This document shows, one piece after another, positions 1 to 7,473 of a DNA stretch of 8,415 bases. The stretch comes from Bacteroidales bacterium (GTDB taxonomy: Bacteria; Bacteroidota; Bacteroidia; Bacteroidales; UBA932), in assembly GCA_013335275.1 (NCBI GenBank), contig JAAXVX010000049.1, positions 1-8,415 on the forward strand. The letters run 5' to 3'. The number at the start of each line of letters is the position of its first letter. The stretch's first letter is position 1. The translations under genes were made by a program, and so were the position numbers. The notes under the pieces were generated by a model, which worked only from the letters and a program-made list of their open reading frames with translations, was not told the origin of the DNA and made no database searches.

Positions 1-32
1 TCTGAAATTAATTTCAGACGCCCTTTTTATTA
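1..32 (-). terminator. Probable intrinsic terminator after mutB, cut by the window edge
   Basis: Bases 1-18 (TCTGAAATTAATTTCAGA) are a perfect 18-base palindrome. They are followed on the plus strand by CGCCC and a T-run at 19-28. Read on the minus strand, the order is AAAAAGGGCG and then the palindrome. If the missing left side is CGCCC plus a T-run, this is a long symmetrical stem flanked by A and T runs, a typical bidirectional terminator. It begins 18 bases past the mutB stop, where an operon terminator is expected. The palindrome and T-run are seen; the completed stem is inferred because half lies outside the window. Confidence 0.6.
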
Positions 33-50
33 ATTATCAAATTTTACCGC

Positions 51-2177
51 TTATTCAAACTTCTGAAGCAACAGCTCCATCAGTTTAATTGACGCAACAG
101 AAACCGATGTTCCGGGGCCAAAGATGGCAGCGGCACCGGCTTTGTAAAGCGCATCGTAGTCCTGGGCAGGTATAACACCACCCACGATAACCATAATGTC
201 TTCACGGCCCAGTTTCTTAAGTTCGCCCATGATTTGCGGAACGAGTGTTTTGTGACCTGCAGCAAGAGATGAGACTCCAACTACGTGAACATCGTTTTCA
301 ACAGCTTGTTTGGCTGCCTCTTCCGGTGTCTGGAACAGAGGTCCCATGTCAACATCAAATCCACAGTCGGCATAACCGGTTGCAACAACTTTTGCCCCGC
401 GGTCGTGACCGTCCTGGCCAAGTTTTGCAATCATAATACGAGGCTGGCGACCCTCTTTCTTCGCAAACTCAACAACAAGTTGTTTTGCTTTTTCAAAGTC
501 GCTGTCGTTTTTAACCTCACTTGAGTAAACACCTGTATTCATACGGATAATTGCTTTATATCTTCCGGCCACCTCTTCGCATGCGTCGGAAATTTCACCT
601 AGAGTTGCACGAACTCTGGCTGCCTCAATTGCAAGCTCCAGAAGATTACCGGTTTTTGTTTTGGCTGCATTAGTAATTGCAGCGAGAGCTGCTTTCACTT
701 TAGACTGGTCGCGGTTGGCACGAAGCTCATTGAGCCTTGCAATTTGCGATTCCCGAACCATTGAGTTGTCAATATCAAGAATTTCCATTGGAGCTTCTTT
801 CTCCAGGCGGTATTTGTTAATACCTACTATAGTGTCAATTCCTGAGTCGATGCGTGCCTGTTTACGGGCAGCTGCCTCTTCAATTCTTAACTTAGGAATA
901 CCTGTCTCAATTGCTTTTGACATTCCTCCAAGTTTTTCTACCTCCTCAATGTGGCCCCATGCGCGTTCGGCAATATCAGCAGTTAGTTTCTCAACATAAT
1001 AAGAACCAGCCCAAGGGTCAAGGGACTTGGTTATGTTGGTCTCTTCCTGAATATAGATTTGAGTGTTTCTTGCGATACGTGCAGAGAAGTCGGTTGGAAG
1101 TGCGATAGCCTCGTCAAGTGCATTTGTGTGAAGTGACTGAGTATGTCCCAGAGCAGCAGCCATGGCCTCAATACAGGTTCTTGCAACATTGTTGTATGGA
1201 TCCTGCTCAGTAAGCGACCAACCCGAAGTTTGTGAGTGGGTCCTGAGAGAAAGTGATTTTGGATTCTTAGGGTTGAACTGTTTAACCAGTTTTGCCCAAA
1301 TCATACGTGCTGCACGCATTTTGGCAATTTCCATAAAATGGTTCATTCCTATTGCCCAGAAGAATGAGAGACGAGGAGCAAACTGATCCACATCCATTCC
1401 TGCAGCTATTCCGGTTCTGAGGTATTCAAGACCGTCTGCCAGGGTGTATGCCATTTCAATATCACAAGTTGCACCGGCTTCCTGCATGTGGTATCCGGAA
1501 ATTGATATGGAGTTGAATTTAGGCATATTCTTAGAGGTGAAAGAGAAAATATCTCCAATAATCCTCATTGAAAATTCGGGTGGATAGATGTATGTATTTC
1601 TAACCATAAATTCCTTAAGAATGTCGTTCTGGATTGTTCCTGCCATTTCGTCGAGCTTTGCACCCTGTTCCATTCCGGCAACAATATAGAAAGCCAGGAT
1701 GGGAAGAACTGCACCGTTCATTGTCATGGATACCGACATTTTATTAAGCGGAATCTGGTCGAAGAGAACCTTCATGTCCTCTACGCTGCAAATACTCACA
1801 CCGGCTTTACCCACATCACCCACAACACGGGGATGGTCGGCATCATAGCCACGGTGTGTAGCAAGGTCAAATGCAACCGAAAGACCCTTTTGCCCTGCGG
1901 CTAGGTTCCTGCGATAGAAAGCGTTTGACTCCTCTGCTGTTGAAAATCCGGCATACTGGCGGACAGTCCACGGATTCATTACATACATAGTACTGTATGG
2001 CCCGCGGAGATATGGCTGTATACCTGCAGCATAGTTAAGATGTTCCATCCCTTCCAGATCGGAGGCTGTATAAACACCTTTTAATCCTATCTGCTCCGGA
2101 GTCATCCATACAGACGGCTCGCCTGCTTGGACTGCAGCTCCTCCGGCATATTTGAAATCAGAAAATTTTGGACGCAT
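51..2177 (-). CDS. mutB: Methylmalonyl-CoA mutase large (alpha, catalytic) subunit
   Basis: This is the adenosylcobalamin-dependent subunit that interconverts succinyl-CoA and (R)-methylmalonyl-CoA in the cytosol, paired with the small subunit encoded just upstream. It is 708 residues, close to the usual 710-730. The N-terminal TIM-barrel substrate domain spans roughly residues 30-540 and includes RQYAGFSTA (Tyr75, equivalent to Tyr89 of the Propionibacterium enzyme), Arg193 (Arg207) and Tyr229-His230 (Tyr243-His244). The C-terminal B12 domain, about 570-708, has the DxHxxG motif at 589-594 with cobalt-ligand His591, and later VGGVIP and GPGTS. The equivalences come from alignment by eye to the remembered P. 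shermanii sequence. The ATG at 2177 follows the mutA stop by 20 bases with an A-rich leader and no Shine-Dalgarno, normal for Bacteroidota. One oddity: residue 68 is Asn where the Propionibacterium and human enzymes have Arg (Arg82 in the former). In Bacteroidales this enzyme usually serves succinate-to-propionate fermentation; the reverse, propionate use, is also possible. Confidence 0.97.
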   Translation of the reverse strand: MRPKFSDFKYAGGAAVQAGEPSVWMTPEQIGLKGVYTASDLEGMEHLNYAAGIQPYLRGPYSTMYVMNPWTVRQYAGFSTAEESNAFYRRNLAAGQKGLSVAFDLATHRGYDADHPRVVGDVGKAGVSICSVEDMKVLFDQIPLNKMSVSMTMNGAVLPILAFYIVAGMEQGAKLDEMAGTIQNDILKEFMVRNTYIYPPEFSMRIIGDIFSFTSKNMPKFNSISISGYHMQEAGATCDIEMAYTLADGLEYLRTGIAAGMDVDQFAPRLSFFWAIGMNHFMEIAKMRAARMIWAKLVKQFNPKNPKSLSLRTHSQTSGWSLTEQDPYNNVARTCIEAMAAALGHTQSLHTNALDEAIALPTDFSARIARNTQIYIQEETNITKSLDPWAGSYYVEKLTADIAERAWGHIEEVEKLGGMSKAIETGIPKLRIEEAAARKQARIDSGIDTIVGINKYRLEKEAPMEILDIDNSMVRESQIARLNELRANRDQSKVKAALAAITNAAKTKTGNLLELAIEAARVRATLGEISDACEEVAGRYKAIIRMNTGVYSSEVKNDSDFEKAKQLVVEFAKKEGRQPRIMIAKLGQDGHDRGAKVVATGYADCGFDVDMGPLFQTPEEAAKQAVENDVHVVGVSSLAAGHKTLVPQIMGELKKLGREDIMVIVGGVIPAQDYDALYKAGAAAIFGPGTSVSVASIKLMELLLQKFE

Positions 2178-2197
2178 ATGTTATTCTTTTTTTATTA

Positions 2198-4060
2198 CTA
2201 CTTAATTCCCAATTGAGCCTGATACATCTTGAGTGTTTCAAGAACATTGCTCTTAACGCTTATGAAGTTTGTTATGCCTTTGGCAACAAGCTCCTCTTTG
2301 CAGGCGGGTTCTCCGGCCACAACAAGAATTGCTTTATTCCCGATTAGTTCCTTGATTTTTGGAACGGATTCGGTATACTCATCATCCGACGAGCAAGCAA
2401 CAATTATGTCTGCTTTAGCTTCAAATGCAGCTTTAACGCCCTCTTCAACTGTAGCAAACCTGGTGTTGTCAACAACATTTATACCTGCAACGGCGAAGAA
2501 ATTGCTTGAGAATTGCGCACGAGCGCGGCAGAATGCCAGATTACCGAAAGTGAGCATAAAGGCTTTTGGCTCTTTCCCGCTTGTCTCGGTTGCAAAACGC
2601 AATGCTTCAAATGCCTGTGCTCCGCGATATTTTTCAATCGGCTCGGCAATAGGGTTCGAGCTCTTCTCCCAGTTTGCGCCTCTGGTAATTACATCAAGAG
2701 TAACATCTTTATCGGCTTTTTCTGAAAAGTTAGGATACTGATTTGTTCCCAGAATTATTTCTCTTCTGGTTGCAATGTTGAGGTCCCTTTTTGCAGATGC
2801 AGCTTTAATTTCTCCCTGGATGTACCCGGCTTTGAATGCCTCGGTATATCCGCCTTTCTCTTCAACTTTCTTGAAAAGATTCCAGCTATGCTCTGTAAAT
2901 GAGTTTGTGAGATTTTCAATGTAGTACGATCCTGCGGCAGGGTCGGTAATTTTATCGAAATGCGATTCTTCCTTAAGAATTATCTGAACATTTCTTGCAA
3001 TGCGATTGCTAAACTCTCCGGGTTCGCGGTATTGATAGTCGAAAGGAAGTACCTCCAGCGAATCAACGCCTGCAAGCGATGCACTCATTGCCTCAGTTGT
3101 ACTGCGAAGCATATTTACGTATGAATCGTATACTGTCTGGTTCCACTGGCTTGTTACAGCGTGGATGTTCATCATTTTTGCAGAGTCTTCGGACACGCCG
3201 TAGTTCTCGGTAACATTTGCCCAAAGCATTCTTGCGGCACGGAATTTTGCAATTTCAAGGAAGTAGTTTGCTCCAACAGAGAAAGTAAATTTGATTCTGC
3301 TTGCAACCTCATTTGCACTGAATCCCATTTCTGTAAGAAGATTCATATATTCGCTTCCTGCAGCAATTGCAAAACCAAGTTCCTGTACTCCGGTAGCACC
3401 TGCATTGTTAAATGCATATCCCTCAACTCCAATTACACGGATTTTTGGGAACCCTTCTACTAAATTCATGCATTTCTTAAAGTTGCCCATGTAATTTGAA
3501 CAACAGAAGTTACCGGTAGTAGTGAGTGACCTTAGCGGGTCGAAATCAAATGAAGCACGTACAGAGTCGGCTTTAATCCCTTTTGCCTTGACAACGGCAA
3601 TAAAAGATTCAATAATGGCCGGAGTCTCGCATGAGCATCCCTCGAAATTTACTTCGGTTTTCGAAAGGTCAATACCTTTAAGAAGAACCTCCATCTTGTT
3701 TTGTGAAATAGCTTTTTTGCCATCTATGCAGAATGCTACGGATTCCACTCCTTTTTTCAGACCGTCAACTGCCTGGGCATTTGCTTTCTCGAAACTCTCC
3801 CAGGCGCAATAGCCCTGGCGAACAAGCCAATTGTTCCTTTTGCTGGTACCTCTCACGAATGGAAAAGCCCCCGGAACAGTACCCAAATGTTTAAGATTTG
3901 TTAAATCTTCGGCACGATAGTAAGGGCGTACTGAAAACCCCTCCATTGTTTTCCATACGAGTTTTTTCTCGTAATCGGCGCCCTTTAGATCTTTAGTTAT
4001 CACCTCTTCCCACTGTTGAGTGGAAACAGGTGGAAACTCAGCAAATAATTTTTCTGCCAT
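2198..4060 (-). CDS. mutA: Methylmalonyl-CoA mutase small (beta) subunit
   Basis: This is the non-catalytic partner of MutB in the heterodimeric mutase. It is 620 residues, the usual size. Residues about 40-470 form a TIM-barrel domain homologous to MutB, recognisable from GYAFNNAGA, KFRAARMLWA, SNRIARNVQ and DPAAGSYY. Residues about 499-620 form a Rossmann-like domain corresponding to the B12 domain. As is normal for this subunit, the cobalamin signature DxHxxG is absent: the matching loop near 505-514 reads FGNLAFCRAR. It therefore should not bind cobalamin, and this is not a sign of decay. It is the first gene of the operon, with mutB 20 bases downstream, so the pair is presumably co-transcribed and assembled together. 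The start MAEKLFAEFPPV at 4060 is the only good one and is preceded by a -7-type box. The stop is TAG. Neither the epimerase nor the MeaB/ArgK chaperone GTPase is in the window. Confidence 0.96.
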   Translation of the reverse strand: MAEKLFAEFPPVSTQQWEEVITKDLKGADYEKKLVWKTMEGFSVRPYYRAEDLTNLKHLGTVPGAFPFVRGTSKRNNWLVRQGYCAWESFEKANAQAVDGLKKGVESVAFCIDGKKAISQNKMEVLLKGIDLSKTEVNFEGCSCETPAIIESFIAVVKAKGIKADSVRASFDFDPLRSLTTTGNFCCSNYMGNFKKCMNLVEGFPKIRVIGVEGYAFNNAGATGVQELGFAIAAGSEYMNLLTEMGFSANEVASRIKFTFSVGANYFLEIAKFRAARMLWANVTENYGVSEDSAKMMNIHAVTSQWNQTVYDSYVNMLRSTTEAMSASLAGVDSLEVLPFDYQYREPGEFSNRIARNVQIILKEESHFDKITDPAAGSYYIENLTNSFTEHSWNLFKKVEEKGGYTEAFKAGYIQGEIKAASAKRDLNIATRREIILGTNQYPNFSEKADKDVTLDVITRGANWEKSSNPIAEPIEKYRGAQAFEALRFATETSGKEPKAFMLTFGNLAFCRARAQFSSNFFAVAGINVVDNTRFATVEEGVKAAFEAKADIIVACSSDDEYTESVPKIKELIGNKAILVVAGEPACKEELVAKGITNFISVKSNVLETLKMYQAQLGIK

Positions 4061-4102
4061 ATTTGTTATTTTAATTATTGAAAGTTGCCAAAATTAATTC
4101 GG

Positions 4103-4110
4103 CAAAGGTA
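4103..4110 (-). promoter_or_regulatory. Candidate -7 box of the mutAB promoter
   Basis: On the minus strand this reads TACCTTTG, an exact match to the Bacteroidota housekeeping -7 consensus TAnnTTTG. It lies 42 bases before the mutA ATG, which predicts a leader of about 35-40 bases. The -33 element is weak: 18-19 bases upstream the minus strand reads TTTA/GTTT rather than TTTG. Those bases (4129-4133) overlap the proposed -35 region of the divergent plus-strand gene. Confidence 0.6.
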
Positions 4111-4129
4111 TAAATTCTTTCCTCATATT

Positions 4130-4156
4130 AAACCTTTTTGCTGCTTTTTAGTCCTA
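4130..4156 (+). promoter_or_regulatory. Possible ECF-sigma-type promoter for the Spy/CpxP-like gene
   Basis: No TAnnTTTG box is present on the plus strand before the gene at 4189. Instead there is AAACCTTTTT at 4130-4139 and GTCCTA at 4151-4156. Sixteen bases separate AAACC from GTC. This resembles the general layout of extracytoplasmic-function sigma promoters (-35 with an AAC core, -10 with a GTC core). Transcription would start near 4163, giving a leader of about 25 bases. Genes of the Spy/CpxP kind are typically under envelope-stress control, which fits, but the assignment rests on two short motifs. Confidence 0.35.
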
Positions 4157-4271
4157 TATGCAGATTCACAATTTAAAAACAAAAAATAATGAAAAAAGTA
4201 TCTATTTTATTGACAATGTTGACTATAGCGTTAACAATGTCTGCTCAACAGCAAAATATGCAGATTCACAA
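4156..4271 (+). repeat. Perfect 16-base direct repeat, copies 100 bases apart
   Basis: The sequence ATATGCAGATTCACAA occurs at 4156-4171 in the leader/promoter of the small exported protein gene, and again at 4256-4271 inside its coding region, where it covers codons for Met24-Gln-Ile-His27. Both copies are on the plus strand and are offset by exactly 100 bases, with mismatches immediately on each side. The first copy sits at the end of the proposed -10 element and across the likely transcription start. Confidence 0.85.
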
Positions 4272-4770
4272 ACAAGGCATGATGAAAGCCAATCCTGAGA
4301 TGATGAAATCTCAGCTTACAGAGGATCAGCAAAAACAAGTAGCCGAATTGAAACTCAAACATCAGAAAGAGACCCTTCAAATCAACAACGAGCTTAATGA
4401 AAAAACAGCCCAGCTTAAGACTCTTCAGCAAATCGATAAGCCAAACCTTAAAGACATCAATTCAAAAATTGACGAAATTTCGGCTTTGCAAAACAAGAAA
4501 ATGAAGGCAATGGCTGCACACAGGAATAGCGTAAGGTCTTTATTGACTGAAGAGCAAAGAATTCAGTTTGACCTAAGAATGGGTAAAGGTGAAATGCAAG
4601 GCAAGATGGGCAAGATGGGTAAGATGGGTAAGATGGAAAAAATGGGCAAGATGAGAAAAATGGATTGCAAAGATTGTAAAATGGAAGGTCCAAAAATGGA
4701 AGGAACTCCAATGGCAGGCCATGGAATGATGCACAAAGAAGCAGAAGCTCCAAAGGCTCAGACAAAATAA
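4189..4770 (+). CDS. Exported Spy/CpxP-like (LTxxQ) protein with Met/Lys-repeat tail
   Basis: This is a 193-residue secreted or periplasmic protein. Residues 1-19 form a Sec signal peptide (MKK, a hydrophobic stretch, then MSA before Gln20). The body, about 40-131, is highly charged and helical. It carries two LTxxQ motifs, LTEDQ at 43-47 and LTEEQ at 119-123, the hallmark of Spy/CpxP-type periplasmic chaperones and heavy-metal-responsive proteins. The tail is unusual: seven x-K-M triplets at 138-158, then DCKDC (Cys160, Cys163), then Met165, Met170, Met175, His178, Met180, Met181 and His182. Met, His and CxxC are soft-metal ligands, so binding of copper or a similar metal is plausible but inferred. 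The ATG at 4189 follows an A-rich leader and is the only start that gives a full signal peptide. The gene stands alone, divergent from mutA and convergent with lptB. An envelope-stress or metal-stress role is likely; no enzyme motif is seen. Confidence 0.85.
   Translation: MKKVSILLTMLTIALTMSAQQQNMQIHKQGMMKANPEMMKSQLTEDQQKQVAELKLKHQKETLQINNELNEKTAQLKTLQQIDKPNLKDINSKIDEISALQNKKMKAMAAHRNSVRSLLTEEQRIQFDLRMGKGEMQGKMGKMGKMGKMEKMGKMRKMDCKDCKMEGPKMEGTPMAGHGMMHKEAEAPKAQTK
4600..4662 (+). repeat. In-frame 9-base tandem repeat (x-Lys-Met, seven units)
   Basis: There are seven consecutive 9-base units of the form GGY AAG ATG: four near-identical ones at 4600-4635, then GAAAAAATG, GGCAAGATG and AGAAAAATG. 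They encode G-K-M four times, then E-K-M, G-K-M and R-K-M. The period is three codons, so unit gain or loss by slippage would stay in frame and would change tail length only. Confidence 0.9.
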
Positions 4771-4800
4771 ATGGTTAATGTTAATTCAAAATGAACGGCC

Positions 4801-4828
4801 GGGGAGGGGAGATTATTCTCCTTTCTCC
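4801..4828 (+). terminator. Long hairpin at the convergent junction with lptB
   Basis: In plus-strand RNA, 4801-4812 can pair with 4817-4828 around a TTAT loop. That is 12 continuous pairs, of which three are G-U (4803, 4806 and 4807 with 4826, 4823 and 4822). On the minus strand those three become A-C mismatches, so the fold favours the plus-strand transcript of the gene ending at 4770. No T-run follows, so it may act as an RNA 3'-end block rather than a textbook intrinsic terminator. It overlaps the last codons and the stop of lptB. Confidence 0.5.
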
Positions 4829-5694
4829 AGTTCGTTTGCCTGATTGCCATAATTTAGCATATCGGCGCCGGTATTGTTGATGTTTTTTAGTTTAGGTAAT
4901 GTAGTTTTAGTCTTTTCGTCTTTATCAGCAGCATCGGTGTCGATATCTTTTTTTCTCGTTTTAAGAACAGCTTTTCTAAGTTCAAAATTCTCCCCAAGAT
5001 ATTTCTTTCTCACCTCCGGGTTATTTGCCAAAACTTCGGCAGACCCGCTCTCAAGAATACTTCCTTCGTATAAAAGATATGCACGGTCTGTTATTGCAAG
5101 AGTCTCGTGGACATTGTGGTCGGTAATGATTATGCCAATGTTCTTTGTTTTAAGATTTGCAATGATGTGCTGAATATCTTCTACTGCAATAGGGTCAACT
5201 CCGGCAAACGGTTCGTCAAGGAGTATGAATTTTGGATCAATTGCCAGTGCCCTTGCAATTTCGCATCTTCGCCTCTCACCTCCGGAAAGTTGGATTCCAT
5301 AACTCTTGCGCACTTTTTGCAGGCCAAACTCATCAATAAGTATTTCAAGCCTTTCCATCCGCTCTTTTTTTGTATAGTCATGAAGCTCCATCACCGCAAG
5401 AATATTGTTTTCAACACTTAATTTGCGAAATACAGATGCCTCCTGTGCAAGATATCCCAAACCTTTTTGTGCCCTCATATACATTGGGAGCCCGGTGATT
5501 TCTTCGTCGTCAAGGAATATTTTTCCTGAATTTGGTTTAATGAGTCCGGTTATCATATAAAAACTGGTCGTTTTACCGGCACCGTTTGGCCCCAGCAAAC
5601 CAACAATCTCTCCCTGTTCAACCTCAATTGAAACACCTTTTACGACAGTCCTTATTCCGTATTTTTTTACAAGATTGCTACAATGTAATCGCAT
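4813..5694 (-). CDS. lptB: LPS export ABC transporter ATP-binding protein LptB
   Basis: This is the cytoplasmic ATPase that, with LptF and LptG, powers lipopolysaccharide extraction from the inner membrane toward the outer membrane. All ABC motifs are visible: Walker [10 protein letters not shown] at 35-43, Q-loop Gln84, signature LSGGE at 136-140, Walker B FILLDE at 156-161 with catalytic Glu161, D-loop AGVDP at 164-168 and H-loop His193. [13 protein letters not shown] and the ending [12 protein letters not shown] are typical of LptB rather than other ABC ATPases. The core ends near residue 239, the normal length. A further 54 residues, rich in Lys, Asp, Thr and Asn, form an apparently disordered tail. 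It lies 18 bases downstream of dnaX on the same strand, so it is probably co-transcribed with it. The ATG at 5694 gives the expected [13 protein letters not shown] start. No lptA, lptC or lptFG is in the window. Confidence 0.93.
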   Translation of the reverse strand: MRLHCSNLVKKYGIRTVVKGVSIEVEQGEIVGLLGPNGAGKTTSFYMITGLIKPNSGKIFLDDEEITGLPMYMRAQKGLGYLAQEASVFRKLSVENNILAVMELHDYTKKERMERLEILIDEFGLQKVRKSYGIQLSGGERRRCEIARALAIDPKFILLDEPFAGVDPIAVEDIQHIIANLKTKNIGIIITDHNVHETLAITDRAYLLYEGSILESGSAEVLANNPEVRKKYLGENFELRKAVLKTRKKDIDTDAADKDEKTKTTLPKLKNINNTGADMLNYGNQANELEKGE

Positions 5695-5712
5695 ATTGTT
5701 TTATTTAGGCCC

Positions 5713-7467
5713 TTACTTAAGCTCGAGTTTAAGATCTTTTTGAAGTTCCCGCATTTCGGGATAATTTTCAAGAAGAAACTTAGCCTTCTCTTCGGGCATA
5801 TATAATTTAGTCTCTTTTGTTTCTTCGGCAGATTCCACCTCAACAATAAGTTCAATGAAACGGTTGTCCAGTTTGTCGCGAAGAAAAGCGAGCAGCCTGG
5901 TTTTGCAATTTTTCTCTATCCATGACTTTTGCAAATCGTTCACGACGCGGAAATGAATCGTTTTGTCTGCATCCAGTTTTGGTTTAATTTGTGAGATTGC
6001 AGTCTTAAGTCTTGGAAGCGATTTTTCTGCCTCTGCCATCTCTTCCCATACTTTCTCAAGCATCTCAAGGTCAAATTCAGATTCTCCCGATTCTTTGGGC
6101 TTTTCCTGTTCTGCCTTTACGCTTTTCTCTTCCACTTTCTTGATCATTCCCTTAATAGAAGGTGTAGAGGGGGTATATGTGTTTTTTGGCTGAGCAGCCG
6201 GTATCTCTTCCTTTGGAGTTTCCATTTCCACTGCAGGTTCTTCCTTTTTCTCAGGTACAGTTTCTTCCTTTTTCTCAGGCACCAGGGCCTTTGCAGGATT
6301 TTCCGGTTTCTCCTTTATTTCTGGTTTATCAGATACTTTTGGTTCTGAAATTGAATCCGGTATAACTTCCTGAGGGGTATTTATTCTTGCAAGTTTAACC
6401 AGGGCAAACTCTATATGGAGCCGCTGGTTGCCGCTTTGCTTGAATCCCGCTTCACAGGTTGTTGTAATATTAAGTGCGTTATAAAGAAAGTTGACAGGGC
6501 AATTCCGGGATTGCTCTACATATTTTTCAATTAAAGAAGGAGCCAGTTCAAGCAATTTTGCACTTCTCTCATCTTTGCAAATGAGTAAGTCCCTCAGGTG
6601 TGTGCTTAAGCCGCCTATGAAATGAAGGGCATTGAATCCCTTTGAAAGGATCTCATCAAAAATGAGAAGGGCATCTGTATGCTCCCCTGCAAGAAGATGG
6701 TTTGTAAGCCGGATATAATACTCGTAGTCGAGTACATTCAGGTTTGAAATAACCTGATCGTATGTAATGTTTTCTCCGCAGAAAGCAACAGACTGGTCGA
6801 AAAGAGTGAGAGCATCCCTCATTGCACCATCGGCTTTTCGTGCAATAATGTGCATTGCTTCGGTTTCAATCTTTATCTTCTCTCTTTCTGCAATCTGAGT
6901 AAGGTTCCTAACTATGTCTTCAACCGATATTCTGTTGAAATCATATGTCTGGCATCTTGAAAGTATGGTTGGAATTATTTTATGCTTCTCTGTTGTTGCA
7001 AGAATGAAAATTGCATGAGCAGGCGGCTCTTCAAGTGTTTTCAGAAAAGCGTTGAAGGCCGAAGGAGATAACATGTGCACCTCATCAATGATATAAACGC
7101 TGTATTTTCCAATCTGAGGAGGGATTCGTACCTTTTCATTCAAAAGGCGGATGTCATCCACAGAGTTGTTTGATGCCGCATCCAGCTCGTGAATGGAAAA
7201 AGAACGCGACTCGTCAAAAGCGATGCAGGATTCGCATACTCCGCACGGATCCATATTTTCCGATAGGTTTAGACAATTAATTGTCTTTGCGAATATGCGT
7301 GCACTGGTGGTTTTCCCTACTCCGCGGGGCCCGCAAAACAGATATGCGTGTGCAAGCTGGTTTTTGAGAATAGAATTTTTAAGAGTTTTTGCGATATTCT
7401 CCTGTCCAATAAGTGTCTCAAAACTTGTTGGTCTGTACTTTCTGGCCGAAACTATAAATCTTTCCAT
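5713..7467 (-). CDS. dnaX: DNA polymerase III subunit gamma/tau
   Basis: This is the AAA+ clamp-loader subunit that loads the sliding clamp and couples polymerases at the replication fork. The protein has 584 residues. The N-terminal AAA+ domain has Walker A GPRGVGKTT at 46-54, a zinc site of Cys65, Cys75, Cys78 and Cys81, Walker B YIIDEVHML at 125-133, the SRC motif at 169-171, and GAMRD of sensor 2 at 213-217. The collar domain runs to about 365. A Pro/Glu/Lys-rich linker follows at about 370-460, then a small C-terminal tau-like domain. I chose the ATG at 7467 (MERFIVSARKYRP), the family's usual beginning. An in-frame TTG at 7476 would add three residues but lies inside the -7 box. I see no convincing slippery heptamer, so only the full-length form is expected. 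It leads a probable two-gene unit with lptB. Confidence 0.96.
   Translation of the reverse strand: MERFIVSARKYRPTSFETLIGQENIAKTLKNSILKNQLAHAYLFCGPRGVGKTTSARIFAKTINCLNLSENMDPCGVCESCIAFDESRSFSIHELDAASNNSVDDIRLLNEKVRIPPQIGKYSVYIIDEVHMLSPSAFNAFLKTLEEPPAHAIFILATTEKHKIIPTILSRCQTYDFNRISVEDIVRNLTQIAEREKIKIETEAMHIIARKADGAMRDALTLFDQSVAFCGENITYDQVISNLNVLDYEYYIRLTNHLLAGEHTDALLIFDEILSKGFNALHFIGGLSTHLRDLLICKDERSAKLLELAPSLIEKYVEQSRNCPVNFLYNALNITTTCEAGFKQSGNQRLHIEFALVKLARINTPQEVIPDSISEPKVSDKPEIKEKPENPAKALVPEKKEETVPEKKEEPAVEMETPKEEIPAAQPKNTYTPSTPSIKGMIKKVEEKSVKAEQEKPKESGESEFDLEMLEKVWEEMAEAEKSLPRLKTAISQIKPKLDADKTIHFRVVNDLQKSWIEKNCKTRLLAFLRDKLDNRFIELIVEVESAEETKETKLYMPEEKAKFLLENYPEMRELQKDLKLELK
6238..6282 (-). 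repeat. Two-copy 24-base-period repeat in the dnaX linker
   Basis: Bases 6238-6258 and 6262-6282 are 21-base copies differing at one position, with a period of 24 bases. They encode consecutive VPEKKEE units in the disordered Pro/Glu/Lys linker of DnaX. This is an in-frame duplication in a low-constraint region. Confidence 0.85.
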
Positions 7468-7473
7468 ACCCCA

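Noticed and set aside
2516..2545. Loss of the DxHxxG cobalamin motif in mutA as a sign of a decayed gene
   Set aside because: Small subunits of heterodimeric methylmalonyl-CoA mutases normally lack this motif; the rest of the protein is intact and full length.
2229..2741. 170-codon open frame antisense to mutA, and similar long frames opposite mutB, lptB and dnaX
   Set aside because: They are shadows of well-supported genes, with no leader signals and low-complexity Ser/Ala or Phe/Leu-rich translations typical of antisense frames.
4158..4188. Upstream short open frame starting ATG CAG ATT CAC as a leader peptide
   Set aside because: It is out of frame with the main gene and has no initiation context. 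Its resemblance to the coding region is explained by the 16-base direct repeat.
4457..4765. Pro/Ser/Cys-rich open frame opposite the Met/Lys repeat
   Set aside because: It is the reverse-complement reading of the 9-base tandem repeat, giving regular Pro/Ser/Tyr/Phe patterns with no start signal.
6238..6290. Possible programmed frameshift site in dnaX at the GAG AAA AAG codons
   Set aside because: The run is G AAA AAG rather than A AAA AAG. I saw no clear downstream stem or upstream stimulator, and it lies in a repetitive Glu/Lys linker where such codons are expected.
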